This document shows, in pieces, positions 9,334 through 21,070 of a stretch of 64,000 nt of DNA. Within the stretch, counting starts at the first letter, position 1; each line of letters begins with the position of its first letter. The stretch lies in assembly GCA_021234155.1 (NCBI GenBank), contig JAJEKV010000001.1, positions 31,634,177 to 31,698,176 on the forward strand. The letters are read 5' to 3'. The translations under genes and the position numbers were made by a program. This DNA comes from Isoetes taiwanensis (taxonomy: Eukaryota > Streptophyta > Lycopodiopsida > Isoetales > Isoetaceae). The notes under the pieces were generated by a model, which was not told where the DNA came from, searched no databases, and was given only the letters and a program-made list of their open reading frames with translations.

Positions 9334-10050
9334 TGACAGTAGGCGGTCAAAGTCACCATTATTTTGGGCGGCGAAGCGACTCCCGAAAAATACGGGCCAT
9401 TAAAATGTTTGCAATAAAAGCGCAGGGATCCCCTATGAAAATACGCCATGTGGATGCCAAGTAAGCCTGCTCATCCTTCTACCTGCCAAGTAATACTGAC
9501 TTTCGTAAAAAAGGCGCAAACCTGATTGGTCCTGGCGAATCTGACGTGGAAATCTTTAGCCCAAGATAAGGGCCATTTCCAGACCCCAAATCCGCCCTAA
9601 TGTTCCATACATATGTGATATCTCTATTATTTTCATAACATATATATGTTCTTATGTTTGTCCTTCTGAATCCGGCCGTTGATCCGAGATCCTACGGCTC
9701 ACGTGGCTTTGGGACGTATCCTACGGCCCAAATGGCTTGGGAGTTTGTTTCCGATTATATGTAAGCGATCCTACGGTCCAGATTGATCTGATCCTGATCG
9801 TCGGTCCGAGATCCTACGGCTCACGTTGCTTTGGGACACATCCTACGGTGCACATGGCTTTGGGAATTATATGTAATCGATCCTATGGTGCACATGACTT
9901 TGGGAATTATATGTCATAAATCCTATGGCTCATGTTGCTTTAATTATTGTCACGTGGTGAGATCTCGACCTTTGATCGGGTCCAAGATCCTACGGCCCAA
10001 GTTGAATGCTCATCCCTTAGGAAAAGGCTTTTAAAATTTTTATGTTGTGT

Positions 10051-10110
10051 GGGGGATTCGAACCGTGGCCATTGACCCCCTAGCCCCCCATTGTAACCAC
10101 TAAACCAAGC
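10051..10110 (-). ncRNA. tRNA-like SINE head in composite repeat copy 1
   Basis: On the minus strand: an A-box-like TTTAGTGGTTA and, about 35 nt on, a B box GGTTCGAATCC. These are the two internal RNA polymerase III promoter boxes of tRNA genes. The intervening sequence is G-rich and does not fold as a good tRNA with a clear anticodon, so this is a tRNA-derived head, not a tRNA gene. Confidence 0.65.
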
Positions 10111-10186
10111 ATTAATTCCATGAATAATTTATGTTTCAAATATACTTAAGGGTAATGTTCCCATTAAGATAAAATATACTATAACA

Positions 10187-10254
10187 TTCTAGCTAGTTCA
10201 AGAAAGTTCTAGAATGTTCTGGAAGGCTCTAGAAAGTTCTAGAACATAAGAGAA
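10187..10254. promoter_or_regulatory. Heat-shock-element-like array (copy 1)
   Basis: From 10197 to 10244 triplets TTC and GAA alternate every 5 bp without slip: TTC 10197, GAA 10202, TTC 10207, GAA 10212, TTC 10217, GAA 10222, CTC 10227, GAA 10232, TTC 10237, GAA 10242. Nine of ten positions match the HSF-binding geometry nGAAn/nTTCn (three are already a functional site in known promoters). Sequence fact is certain; binding is inference. Confidence 0.6.
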
Positions 10255-10880
10255 TCTAGGGGGGATCTAAGAAAATTCTTTCAGAAAGTTCCAAATTGTT
10301 CTAATAAGTTTTAGAATGTTCTAGAATGTAGGGGAATCTACGGGAATGTAAGGAAATCTAGAAAAATACTTCCAGAAAGTTCTAGAATATGTTGAAAGTC
10401 TTAGAATGTTTCAGAAAGTCTTAGAATGTTCTAAAAAGTTCTAGAACGTAAAGGAATCCAGAAGAATATAATAGAATCTAAAAAAATCTTATAAAATGTA
10501 AGAGAATCTAGGAAAATATTTACAAGCCTAAGGGAATCTCTTAAAATCTGGGGGATCTAAGGGAATCTTCATAAAATCTAAGGGGATCTAAAAAAATGTT
10601 GATGAAATCTTAGAGTATCTAGGGGAATCTTTATAGAATCTCTTTGAATCTCATATAATGTAAGGGAACCTAGGGCAATCTCATAAAGTCTAAAGGGCTC
10701 TAAGGGAATCTAAGGGGATCTAGGGGGGTCTTCATAGAATCTTGGAGAATCTACGGAAATCTAATGGAATCTAGAGGGAATCTTATGAAATTTAGAGGAA
10801 TGTCCACGAAACCTCCAAGAGAACCTTGGTAGAATCTTAGAGAATCTATGAATTTAGAGTATTCTCAAAATTAGAATGTA
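10255..10880. repeat. Degenerate GAATCT/GAATGTT minisatellite part of the composite repeat
   Basis: Irregular repeats of agaatct, gggaatct and tctagaatg. The opposite strand reads gattcccttagattc as in copies 2 and 3. Confidence 0.8.
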
Positions 10881-11224
10881 GGGCACGACAAGAACTTGCA
10901 GCATAGGAACATGCTAAAACTCGGACATGCACCGTAGGACGCATTAAATTTCTTGTATATATATGTAATATATATTATCATAGTCATATCATATTATCAC
11001 AGAATCCCCAACAGTAGAAGCTCACCAAAAATGACGGACCCTTACAGTATGAATACGAATCGAACACTGGCGCCAACACACTCCCTCTAGTATCTGTACG
11101 ACATTCAAACTATAAAAACCTTATATTTTTCTTATGTATACGGTACCAGAGAGGCAATAAAAAAACCCATTTGGTGCACTCACATGTTTCATACCCCATA
11201 ATCTAGGTGAACCCCCCGGGATGT

Positions 11225-12360
11225 GTCTAAGAGCAGTTTTGCAAATTAAAGGTTCTCGGAGTTAGCGATGAGAAAGAGAAACGTGTCATCGGCATATTGA
11301 TTGCAAACTTCCTGTGTACCATCCTCCATAGCGAGACCCTGAAGGATCCCCTCCACTAACTGCAATAGCGTCTCCGCGACAATTGTGAAAAAGAGTGGTG
11401 CTAAAGGGCATCCCTGACGAAATACCTCGTCCAAGTGGAAAGACCGATGATAACTCAGAGAGGTCTAACTTCATGACGTCTGATGTGAATTGTTGTCTGA
11501 ATCCCAATCTGAGCATATAGAAGTCCATGACCTCCCCACTGACACTGTCATATGCTTTTGCAAAATCACGTTTAAGATACACTACAAGATGATTTCGCCG
11601 ACGTGCCCAATAGATCCCCTCATAAGAAACAACCACATTATTAAGAATGCATCTTCTAAGAAGAAATCCTGATTGAGTTGTAGAAATGGACTAAGCTAAA
11701 ATATCCTTCCCCCTCTTTGCAAATGCCTTGGCAAATATTTTATATACTGATGATAATAAAGTGATGGATCGCCAATCTGCAATAGTTTGAGGATTTTTAT
11801 TCTTGGGGATCAATGATATGGCATCTGTATTCAAAATTTTGTCCAGGGCAGTAGATCGATGAAAGTCACAAAAAGCGTCAAATACGTCTGGCTCCAACCA
11901 CTCCCAATATTCTTGAAAGAACTCAATTGGTATACCATCCAATCCTGAGCACTTCCCCTTTTTAAGTTCAAATACTGCCGAACTTAGATCAACAGCAGTG
12001 ATAGCAGCCTCTACCGACAGACGTTACCCTTCAGAAATGATGGGAGATATCCTAGATAGAACTGCATCTCGTATTTTTGACTGAAAGGATACATGTTTCT
12101 CGGCACAAAATGCTTGAAAGTAGTCATGCAGATGCTGCTTGAGCTCTGTTGGTTGCGAGAGTACAGAGCCGTCTGACAGTTGCAAGGAAGACATGGCTGA
12201 CGTCATGCGATGCCGGTTAGCTATGCAAAAGAAAAAGCCCGTACAATGGTCTCCATCACGAAACCACTGCAAGCCTGCTTTGGTCTTTGCCTGTTGGGTG
12301 GCAATAGGGATTATATTCACATGTTGCCTAATATGTGCAATACAATGGTTCACATGGTTG
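11225..12360 (-). mobile_element. LINE family A, L1-like reverse-transcriptase fragment
   Basis: Broken minus-strand frames give, in order, a pre-RT region (GLQWFRDGDHCTGFFF), DGIPIEFFQEYW, LIPKNKNPQTIADWRSI, KRDFAKAYDSVSGEVMDF, RQGCPLAPLFFTIVAE and QYADDTFLFLIANSENL. These are consecutive L1-type RT motifs, with the YADD catalytic box near 11290. At least three frame changes and stops; neither endonuclease nor tail seen. A second copy of the same family lies at 33960-34700. Confidence 0.85.
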
Positions 12361-12509
12361 TATCTTAGGGTACAACCTTATATATACGTCGTTTACATGT
12401 CGTCTGAGTCGATATATACTAGTGATGTGGTAGTATAATATACGTATTTTTACCATATATTATGCTAGAACGTCATAGCATACCTTGTTGGTTACGATGA
12501 CAAATCTAA

Positions 12510-12679
12510 AGGCATACCATAAGGTTTTGGCAAGGTATTGTTTTGTATTAAAAATCTAGAATTGGCTAGATTTGTTTTTCTCTACAAGTTGTCAAAAGAA
12601 CTAGCAAAAGGCACACCATAAGGTTTTGGCAAGGTATTGTTTTTAATTAAAAATCTGGTTAGATTTGTTTTTCTCTAAT
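12510..12679. repeat. Short tandem duplication
   Basis: The phrase accataaggttttggcaagg with its ~75-bp surroundings ending gatttgtttttctct occurs at about 12516 and again at about 12611. Confidence 0.85.
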
Positions 12680-12825
12680 ATGTAGCATTATAACAGGGGG
12701 TTTCTTTTGTGTTTTTGTATGCTTTTTGGCATGGTTTTCATATGATTTCACGGGCGTATTCACGTGGACGTACTAAACGGTATTTCTAGAGTGCACCCAT
12801 TTGTTAGCCATTGATTTTAAAGAAA
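12677..12825 (+). repeat. Repeat R4, copy 1
   Basis: Starts sharply with AATATGTAGCATTATAACAG and runs through gtgtttttgtatgc and ctagagtgcacc to ttgattttaaag. Other copies are at 33692-33836 (reverse), 35470 and 63761. Confidence 0.85.
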
Positions 12826-12894
12826 AGGAAAATCGTGTGGTTGTGGGGCTTTTATTGTTTTAGGTTTGTCAAATATTAGGTTTTTGGTTTTCGA

Positions 12895-13792
12895 ATGATA
12901 TTAGGGTTCCGGATTTGGCATGTGGCATATCTGGCCGCAGGCATGGCCTGTTGGCGGTTATGGCAGATGCAGTATTTGATGGAATTAAGATGGAAAAGGC
13001 CGCTTGAAGATGCAGTACTTGATGTTCAATCCGGCAAGGAAGATCTGGTTGCATGTTTGAAATCAAAAGGGGTTGAATTTAAATGGGCAAATTCGGGAGA
13101 AATTGAGATAAATTGCGGCGTAATTGTGGTCGGATCTTGATCAAGCAGAGGAGTGGTAGCGAGGGAGCTTGCAAAACAGGATTCAAAGTGATTGTGTTAG
13201 AAAAGGGCAAATATTTTTCCCGCCAAGACCTCTCCCTTCTTGAAGGCCCTTCCATGGCCAATATGTATGAAGGAGGCGGCCTCTTAAGCACCTAAAAAAA
13301 AAAAATACGGACTTTGAAGTTGTTTTACGGGCGAAGAATCTGGATCGGCTATGGCGAAAATCAGAGCAGTCATCGAAACAATCGGCCGCAAAACATGGCT
13401 TGTAGATGCCGCATCTGCCGGAGCGATTATTCTCGGCAAGCCGCAGAGCTGAAAAAATCCTCAAGAACCCTAATCTTGGGAGCAAATCGATCTTCAAGAA
13501 TCCTAAGCTTGGGAGCAAATCTGGTAAATTCTTTAAAGCCCAAGGTGTGATTGCATCAGTAGAAGGAAACCCACAATTGAAAATCGTAATCAATGCTAAA
13601 TGCACCGTAGTGGTTTGTGGGTCTTTCCAAACTCCGGTTCTGCTGCAGAGAAGCGGCCTCAAGAACCCTAATATTGGCCGGAATCTCCATATTCACCCAA
13701 CCCAATTTGCATGGGGCTTTTTTCCAGAAGGCCAGGGGCCGGAAGGAAAATTTATGACGGGGGAATCATGGCCAGGGGCCACCAGCATTTAG
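12895..13792 (+). pseudogene. Long-chain fatty alcohol oxidase pseudogene
   Basis: Pieces of a plant FAO (a GMC-type FAD oxidoreductase that oxidises long-chain fatty alcohols to aldehydes) in several frames: NCGVIVVGS then a stop in place of the FAD-binding GxGxx[11 protein letters not shown], then [19 protein letters not shown] and [10 protein letters not shown] (13190-13294), then after a large gap KTWLVDAASAGAIIL (from 13390), AQGVIASV, VVVCGSFQTPVLL and GLKNPNIGRNLHIHP (13526-13700). Roughly 250 central residues and the C-terminal His-Asn active-site region are missing. Frame changes, an internal deletion and stops make it clearly dead. No intron was evident in the pieces kept, so a processed or partial copy is possible. 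Confidence 0.82.
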
Positions 13793-13799
13793 ATCCGGC

Positions 13800-14960
13800 A
13801 GGAGATTTCTGATATTGCGCCCATGAAGCCCTTCGAGCTTGCATCTAGGCTTTCAAGCTCTGTCAGACCTGAAAAAAACGCCAGGGTAGAAACAGGTAGC
13901 TAAATCGGCCACAGCTGGGTGGATTGACAACTACAAGCTGCAAAACCCGAGCTCCATCTGATAAACCATGGCTAACTAGAGCGACAGCAGCCGAACACTC
14001 CGCCCAAAAGAGGGCTGGCCTGGAAAGAACAGGTAGAAGCTTACTGGTTGAAACAAAAGAGGCTAATCTTTTGTCTGAGAAGATATTTGGGCAGAAAAAT
14101 CCCTGCAAAGAGTTGTAGTGTGCTCTGGAGGGAAGCTGAACGAAGCTCAAGATCCTTTTCAGGCCACCACTTAAGGATATGGGATCGGGAGATAGACATT
14201 CTGCATATCAAAGGTAGGGCACTTTATATCATTGTGGGTGCATTTTTTTTCTGTACAATTTTGTTCAAGTTAGAATGTCTGTTTGTTGTTATCAACAGAG
14301 ATTGCTAAGGACTGATTGCTAAGGACTGAGCAACCAAGTGTCGTTGCACCAGGCAATCATGTCCTCAAAGATGATGCAGCAGCAGGTATGCCTATACCCA
14401 AACACACTGTTTTGGGCCTTCTTCAAGAGTGCACAAAACTCCAAGACCTGTGGAAGTCAGCAGGCAGTTGTACAGTTTGATGGTTTATAATTCATTAGAT
14501 TTTGTTTCTCTTGTCTTCTAGAAACAACCATTAGGGATTGCCCAACTTTGTTATAAACTACTGTGACATTGCCATAATGTAGTTTTTCCAGAGAAGAATT
14601 TGCAATCTTGGCAGTTCGGGGATGATTATAAATTAAATCTTGTTTTTGATCCTATTAATATTGTTATTTGTGGATGCCAATGCCGTTATGATTGCCATTT
14701 CTTCTGTATTCATGCTCCCTCTTTGTAGAATTAAATTTGTTTTGCATATGCCATATGCTTATGAATGCTTGCTATGGCAAAACAGGCTTGCATTGATACC
14801 AGCACATGTTACCATATGCACTAGCATATGCATGACAATGTGCAGTTTACAATAGAAGGGGGTATTTATTTTGATAGTTTGGGGGTATTTATTTTGATAG
14901 TTGATTTCCTTGAACTAGTGGTACTGGCTTTATTTATGTTTGCGTTAGTTAGGGCCTTCG
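13800..14960. other. No gene recognised
   Basis: Short frames only. Two perfect short direct duplications lie at 14860-14902 (gggggtatttattttgatag twice) and 14939-14982 (gtttgcgttagttagggcc twice). Confidence 0.6.
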
Positions 14961-14979
14961 TGTTTGCGTTAGTTAGGGC

Positions 14980-15400
14980 CCGAAGGGCCCAAATTTTTTT
15001 TTAATATAACAATCAACACACAACTACCAGTAACATTATTAACACAAACCATTGCATTTAACACATTTTAATTAAAATCCCCCTTAAACCCCCTTTGGTT
15101 TGGGTGCATATTCACACGGGGGGTTACGTAGGGCAGCGAGAGCCCCAAAAATATATTTACAATACATGTACAAAATTAACACCATTAAGTACATTCTCTC
15201 AAATCTTATAGTATTTTGCAAACTTTAATATACAGTATACAAAAACTTGTACATGCATACCCCACAAACGAGGATCGCTATGTATGGTCCAGATCTTGGA
15301 ATAAAGGGCAAAGTTTTAGAAAGGTCTTGTCCAGCTTTGGAATGGGTATAATTGTAATAGGTTGTATACATGCACCTTTTCATTGCAAGCTAGTGCACAA
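14980..15400. mobile_element. Foldback element, one arm plus inverted centre
   Basis: Starts near gggcccgaagggccc and shares aatcccccttaaacccc and ggtttgggtgcatattcac with the foldback element at 32.15-32.78 kb; the central piece (catgcataccccacaaacga) is in opposite orientation to the arm compared with that copy. The right arm is missing. Confidence 0.65.
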
Positions 15401-15429
15401 TAAATATTGTATGGCTATTTTGACTAGAT

Positions 15430-18400
15430 AAGCTTGAAAAACAATTCATCTTATGACTTTCAAATTTATTAAGCTTGCTAGGTGCAGATATGCTAATAAT
15501 TAACTTTTGATAATGATGCATTTTTTTTTTTCATACTCTTCATTATCTTGTAGAATTGATTTTGCATGAATTTTGCATGCCTAGACTTTACTGTTTTGTC
15601 CTTCTTCATATCTATGTGAAAACATCCCTCAACCTAATGTATCTGTGTCAGCTATGTACAATGTGGTCAAATAAAGAATGCACATAGATTAATCAATGCC
15701 CTATAGGAACATTGTCTCTTAGACTTCCAATTTTGATTTTTTTGATACTACATATATGAATCAGATAAGATGGAACAAGGTACTTGAAACCATCTTGAAC
15801 CTGAAATTTTTCAAAATCCACTATTCTATGTGTTGATAATAATTTGCATGTGTCTGTGTTCTATTTCCTCTTCCTGTTATCTGGGAGGTATATACCAGGA
15901 TAAAAACGGACATGTGTTTGCTGTGATATAATAATTGTTTGCAAGAAGTGAGCTAGATTGGGCACTGAACTGACATACAATAGTTTTGCATTTCATGCTG
16001 AGAAAAGCACAGGCCATTTTGAATGTTGTAATGGATGGATTATCAACATGCAATGATGGAGACATAAAACAAGGAGATTGCATGTCTAGCCTGCAAATAA
16101 GCAATTCAGATTATTTTTTAGAATGCCTTGAGAGCATATTTACAAAAGATGTGCTTCCCAGACTTCTTGTATTTACAGTACATATGTTTGGACCAAAGAA
16201 CTAGAGAGTTGAGACATTCTGCAGCAAAGGTGTATGCATAGTTGCTCAAGATCTTAAGCCTAATTCCAAGCCTCTTGTTGCGGCTTTTTGCTCGTTTTAC
16301 GTACAAACAATTTAAAAAGAAAATTAGTAGAAACGCAGACTTGGGACAAAGGATAGGGTGGGATTGGAGAAGTTAGAAGGAAGGAAGAGATATGAGAGGG
16401 CCAAGTAGATGTTGTTGACGTTAGGGATAGAGAAGTTACATTCACTAAGCATATTTTGGCAAGGTTTCATTATCTAGTGAAGGTTGATGATGTGCTTTTG
16501 TTGTTGTTAGCTATGTGGACTACATACAAGTGTCATTTGAACATGAGAAAGAAAGAAAGAATGAATAATTTTTATTATCCACGGAGACCACTCGGCTTAT
16601 GGGACCCAATGAAGTAGCACAACAGACTTATTACTGCGTGGGTTAAAAAAACCCCCGCCCCAAAGTGTTTTCGAGGAAAAAATCGTGGCAGTAATAAGGA
16701 TGCTATCAAACTGTACAGATATACATCATCATGAAATATATACATATATATATACAAGAATTTAGCGCCGGCGAAGCCGGCGCCTTATGGACCCCTGGGG
16801 TCAAAGGCAAGTGTGCGACATGTAGAAGGAGGATGAATCCCCATGCAATAGAATGTATACGGGGTAAAAACCTTGACTTGTTTTGCTTGGTTTTTCTCTG
16901 CGTAATTCCTCTCTGCTGTGATATCCTTCACGAAGTTGGCTCTAATTCGTCGATTTTCGTTGAAGGTGCTTCTTTATACGTTAGTAAGGTAGAGCAGTGC
17001 CAGTAATGATGTTCAATGTGTAAGACAAAGTGATTTTCATTAATTTATCATGAAATCAAATAATTTCTATTGTTATGCAAGACTATCCACAAGAACATTA
17101 ATAAACACACTATGTAACACTATTTAGATATGCAACACTTCTTTGACGTGTTGATGCTTGCTCAAATGTGGTTCTGAGTAAAGGGCCATGTCAATGTTAT
17201 TAGAAATTTTGAAGGGGGTTCGCAGTTTGGTCCTCAACCTTGTGGAATATGCATGTTTGTGTATAATGAAATAGGAAGTTTATAATGTGTGTCCCAATTT
17301 TGTATGCAAATAGAATGTTGAGATGTTTGAATCTCACTCTTGTGGATATTCCTAGAATTGCGTTTGTCTACAAAAAGCTGATGCACATTTTTTGCATTGC
17401 TCCAGGTTGTCCATTGCGCAATTGTCTTGGTTTACCTAGGTGCACAAATCATAGTAGCTAATGCGTTGCCTTAGGGATTAAAATAATGTCTAATAGATAT
17501 AGGCATTGAAGATATTCCCTTGAACAATAATTTAGTTTTCAATGATTTAAATACCATGGAGTAAAAGTGTAAGCACCTGATAAGCGGGTGGCTCAGTAAC
17601 ATCGAACTTAGGGTTGTAAATTTGGTAGACCGGCTTTTAATGCACGTGCACAAATGATCTCCACCCCTCTAAAATGATCTCGGCCGTTGAAACAAAAAAC
17701 CTACCTATAGGCCCATCAATGAAAGGTTTGCTCCTTAAGCAACCAAAAAAAAAATAGAAATTGAACAAAAAACCACCAAACCGGTGCTGCCACGCGCATT
17801 CCATGTATTAGACCTTTAGGCCTATTTAGGTTACCTTTTCTTTTGAAGAATGGTATGGTTGAAACTGAAAGCGCGATCTCGAGGCCAGAATTGCAGCTCA
17901 ATATTTGACCGTAGAGGGATACACTTGTATTGCCTTAGAGGGATACACTTGTATTGTCTTTCTAATGCTATCCCTGCCGTCTCTATTGGCGATACTACCC
18001 TTGCATTTGTATTCTGGTAAAGTTCAGATTAGGGATAGGGATCAATTTGCCAAGGCAACTATAGTTCAGATGGAGGAGTGTTCTCCGATATTGGGTGCAC
18101 GCTATTTTTATGTGTTTTGTGACGGCATTGATGCATATCTGCGTAAATGTCTTGGAGGGGCGTCTCCAGTCAACTACATTTCATAATGGAGTAGCAGTAA
18201 ATGCAGACTCTATTTCCATTTTTTACTCTTATGATCCGGGGAGTTCCTAGAGTGTTGGCAATGGATAAAAGACCTTTGGAGGATTACTTTGAGAGCCACG
18301 TAGGCACAAAATAAATGGGCACAAGAGACCTTTGCGCTCTTTTCGTCGAAGATCATCAGGCTTTTTCTGTCCTTTCTTTGAAGATCATCTGCTTTTTCTG

Positions 18401-20220
18401 CAATAAATTCCTCCATTCTGCCTCTACATCTTAATCGGGCCTTCAGATCTCTGTTTTTTAAAAAATTCGAGCCAACCCTGACAAACCCAGAAAAAAATGT
18501 GGCAAATCAGGCCTTTTTGCACAGCATTCATTTTTCCTGGCTATGGTAGATTCGAATTCTCATGTAATTTTTGTGTGACAGACAAAGCCGGCTCTGGCTC
18601 CAGGCTTCTTAAGTTTTGCAGACTCATAAGGCCCGCCAAGAAGATAGGCCAGAGGATCACATTTACAAAGCAATTTAAAGCATTGGAAATTAAATATGTT
18701 TTATTCATTTGATTCAAAGGGATTCAAAGGCCAAACGTATCTTCTGGGCGTCTACATATAACAGAGTTGGGTCTGAAATTGGACGTTTGGAAGCAGCAAC
18801 CGTTGTTTATTTCAAGAAGGCCGAGAAATGGAAAAAATCGATGATTCTAGTAGTTTCAGGTCTGCGCATCCTTTTAGCCCTTAAATGATTAGCATCGGAA
18901 GACTACAGGCAAAGAGGTCTTATCTGCCATAACTTAGCCGGCCGTACATCCATTTGTTTGCAGATTGCTAAAAAAGCAATAGCAAGATTCTGCAGCCTGC
19001 TTCTAGAAGCCCTGTTGAAGCTTTTGTTTGATGATTTTGAGGGTAATCTTCAAAATACTACAGTGTTGGGTCTATTCAGATGCCTCTGCAGATTTTCTCT
19101 TCTACATGCTTGTTGTATCCATTTTTGAAGCTGTTTTTGGCATCAATCGTGTAAGGCCCAAAGATGGGTTATCTGTTTTGGCACCGATTTACCTCAAATC
19201 CCTGTAATATGGAAACAACCGGTCATTTCCCTGCAAGGCAATATGTGCAAGGCAATATGTGCACATGGCCGATGTTGGCCAGAATCAACTGAAACCTTTA
19301 GCATCTGTCTATTACAGCCGAAACTTTACTCCAGAGGTATGATTCTTACCTAAATAGCTGGCTTAGTTTGAAGACTTTTGCCTTTCATTTTATTTCATGC
19401 TCTGATACAGATATGCTCTTGGTTATCGATCAGATGGGAGCACTCTACCACAGCCTTATTTCCCTCAAGAGATCAGAATAGAGACGTAAGCCTGATTTGA
19501 GTGACCTCAAGGCAAAAAATTGCTCTCCCGAATCTTTTTGACCAAGGGAGTTGTAGCCACTATGGCTAAGACCCAAAATCTGTCATTATTGTGTTCCTAG
19601 CATACAAACAGATCACCCAAGCTCTGTATATTCCGCCATAGCAAATGTGTAGGTGCAGGAGGATTCTTCCTCTTCTAAAAAATTTGGCCATTTGGCTGCA
19701 GAATCGTCACATCCTAGTCTGATCTTGAAATCGCTACAGCAGAATGCTCAAAGGCTGGTGTCAAACTGGCAAAAGCAAAACGGAATTTCCTTTTTTTTTT
19801 TTTGCAGAAATTGTAGGCTTGCCAAAGCCAGAGGGTTTCCGCTTGGATTGGCTCGCCAGAGATAAAAGGCACTCTAAAATTACAACGAATTGGGATAAAT
19901 ACAGCTAGAAGCATACCTGGGTTTTGTTTTGTTCTCCCCTTTTTGTCTCTTTCGCGGTGGAGCTGAAGGACCAGAGAAGCCGTTATTCTGTAACGGTGAA
20001 ATCGCAACGTTAATTCTACGAATTACTTTTCAAATGAAATTTTCATAACCATAGTGTCGAACTTGGCTTTCTTTCTCCGTTTTCGAGCAGGATGGGCGTT
20101 GTGTGACAGATGGGCGTTGTGCGATGGTGCAGGCCGAGGACGGTATAGGACGCAAAAATGGGAGGGTGGGAGGGGGAGGGGGTGATAGATAAAGCTAATT
20201 CAAGCTCTAGTAATCATATA
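15430..20220. other. AT-rich intergenic stretch without a recognised gene
   Basis: Only short frames. One of them (15986-16204, 72 codons) has no recognisable similarity. Small features: a GC hairpin at 16765-16783, a 24-bp duplication at 17909-17957 (gagggatacacttgtatt), and poly-T at 19789-19803. Confidence 0.55.
16765..16783. other. Perfect GC hairpin
   Basis: GCGCCGGC-GAA-GCCGGCGC: 8-bp perfect stem and a GAA loop, in otherwise AT-rich DNA. Confidence 0.9.
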
Positions 20221-20750
20221 TATAGAAGGACAAGAAAATTAATACGTCCTACGGCGCATTGTTCCAGTTTTAGCACGTTCTTATGGTGTAAGGCCCTATA
20301 GTGCTCTAGATAACCAACGATTCTACTGAGATTCTCTTAGATTCTCCCAGATTCTCTTAGAATTTTCTATTTTGATTGAGGTGCTTACCCATGAGCATTT
20401 AAAACCTTCTAAAATAATCTATCTTGGATCTGTGCAACATTTTTAAAACATTTTCTATTTTTAGACTGAGGCGCTTGCCCTGAGCATCTAGAATATTTTT
20501 TTTTCAAGATTTATATTGTACACCTTTATTATGAAACATTTTAGAACATTCTATTGTCGCTCTTTGCAAAATCTTAAAAAAACTGTAAGATTTCATCAAG
20601 ATTTTCTTAGATTCCCTTAGATATTATGAAGATTCCCTTAGATTCAATTAGATTTTAAGAGATTCCATTAGACTTGTATATTTTCCTAGATTCTCTTACA
20701 ATTTATGAGATTTCCTTATATTCCCTTTAATTCTCCTGGATTCCCTTACA

Positions 20751-20790
20751 TTCTAGAAATTTCTAGAACATTTTAGAACTTTCTGGAACA
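20751..20790. promoter_or_regulatory. Heat-shock-element-like array (copy 2)
   Basis: TTC 20751, GAA 20756, TTC 20761, GAA 20766, TTT 20771, GAA 20776, TTC 20781, GAA 20786: seven of eight triplets in the strict 5-bp alternation. Confidence 0.55.
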
Positions 20791-20893
20791 TTTTGAAAGT
20801 TTCAAAACATCCTAGAATATTATAGTCTGTTTTATCTTAATTAGAACATTACCCTTAAGTATAATTGAAACATAAATTTTTTATAGAATTAAT

Positions 20894-20956
20894 GCTTGGT
20901 CTAGTGGTTAGAGTGGGGGGTTTGGGGGGTTGAGGACCAGGGTTCGAATTCCCCCA
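20894..20956 (+). ncRNA. tRNA-like SINE head in copy 2
   Basis: A box TGGTCTAGTGGTTAGAG and B box GGTTCGAATTCC, about 35 nt apart, followed by a G-run variable part. Same unit as at 10051-10110 and 24222-24283. Confidence 0.7.
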
Positions 20957-20999
20957 ATAACATAAAAATTTTTAAAAGCCTTTCCTTAAGGAACGAGCA

Positions 21000-21021
21000 T
21001 TCAATAGAATAGAATAGAATA

Positions 21022-21070
<49 letters not shown>

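Larger units (their letters stand above)
9640..10970 (-). repeat. Composite repeat, copy 1 (reverse orientation, complete)
   Basis: In minus orientation it runs from ACAAGAAATTTAATGCGTCCTACGG (10.97 kb side) through GAATCT-rich and TTCTAGAA-rich arrays, a tRNA-like head, then several imperfect units built on the motif ATCCTACGG, to CATAAGAACATATATATG at about 9640. Both ends are found again in copies 2 and 3 (20.23-24.85 kb). No coding capacity. Confidence 0.8.

Noticed and set aside
16765-16783. Bacterial-type terminator
   Set aside because: Stem is GC-rich but has no T-run after it and the context is eukaryotic.
20894-20956. Functional tRNA gene
   Set aside because: A and B boxes are present but acceptor and anticodon stems do not form; the same unit recurs within a repeat.
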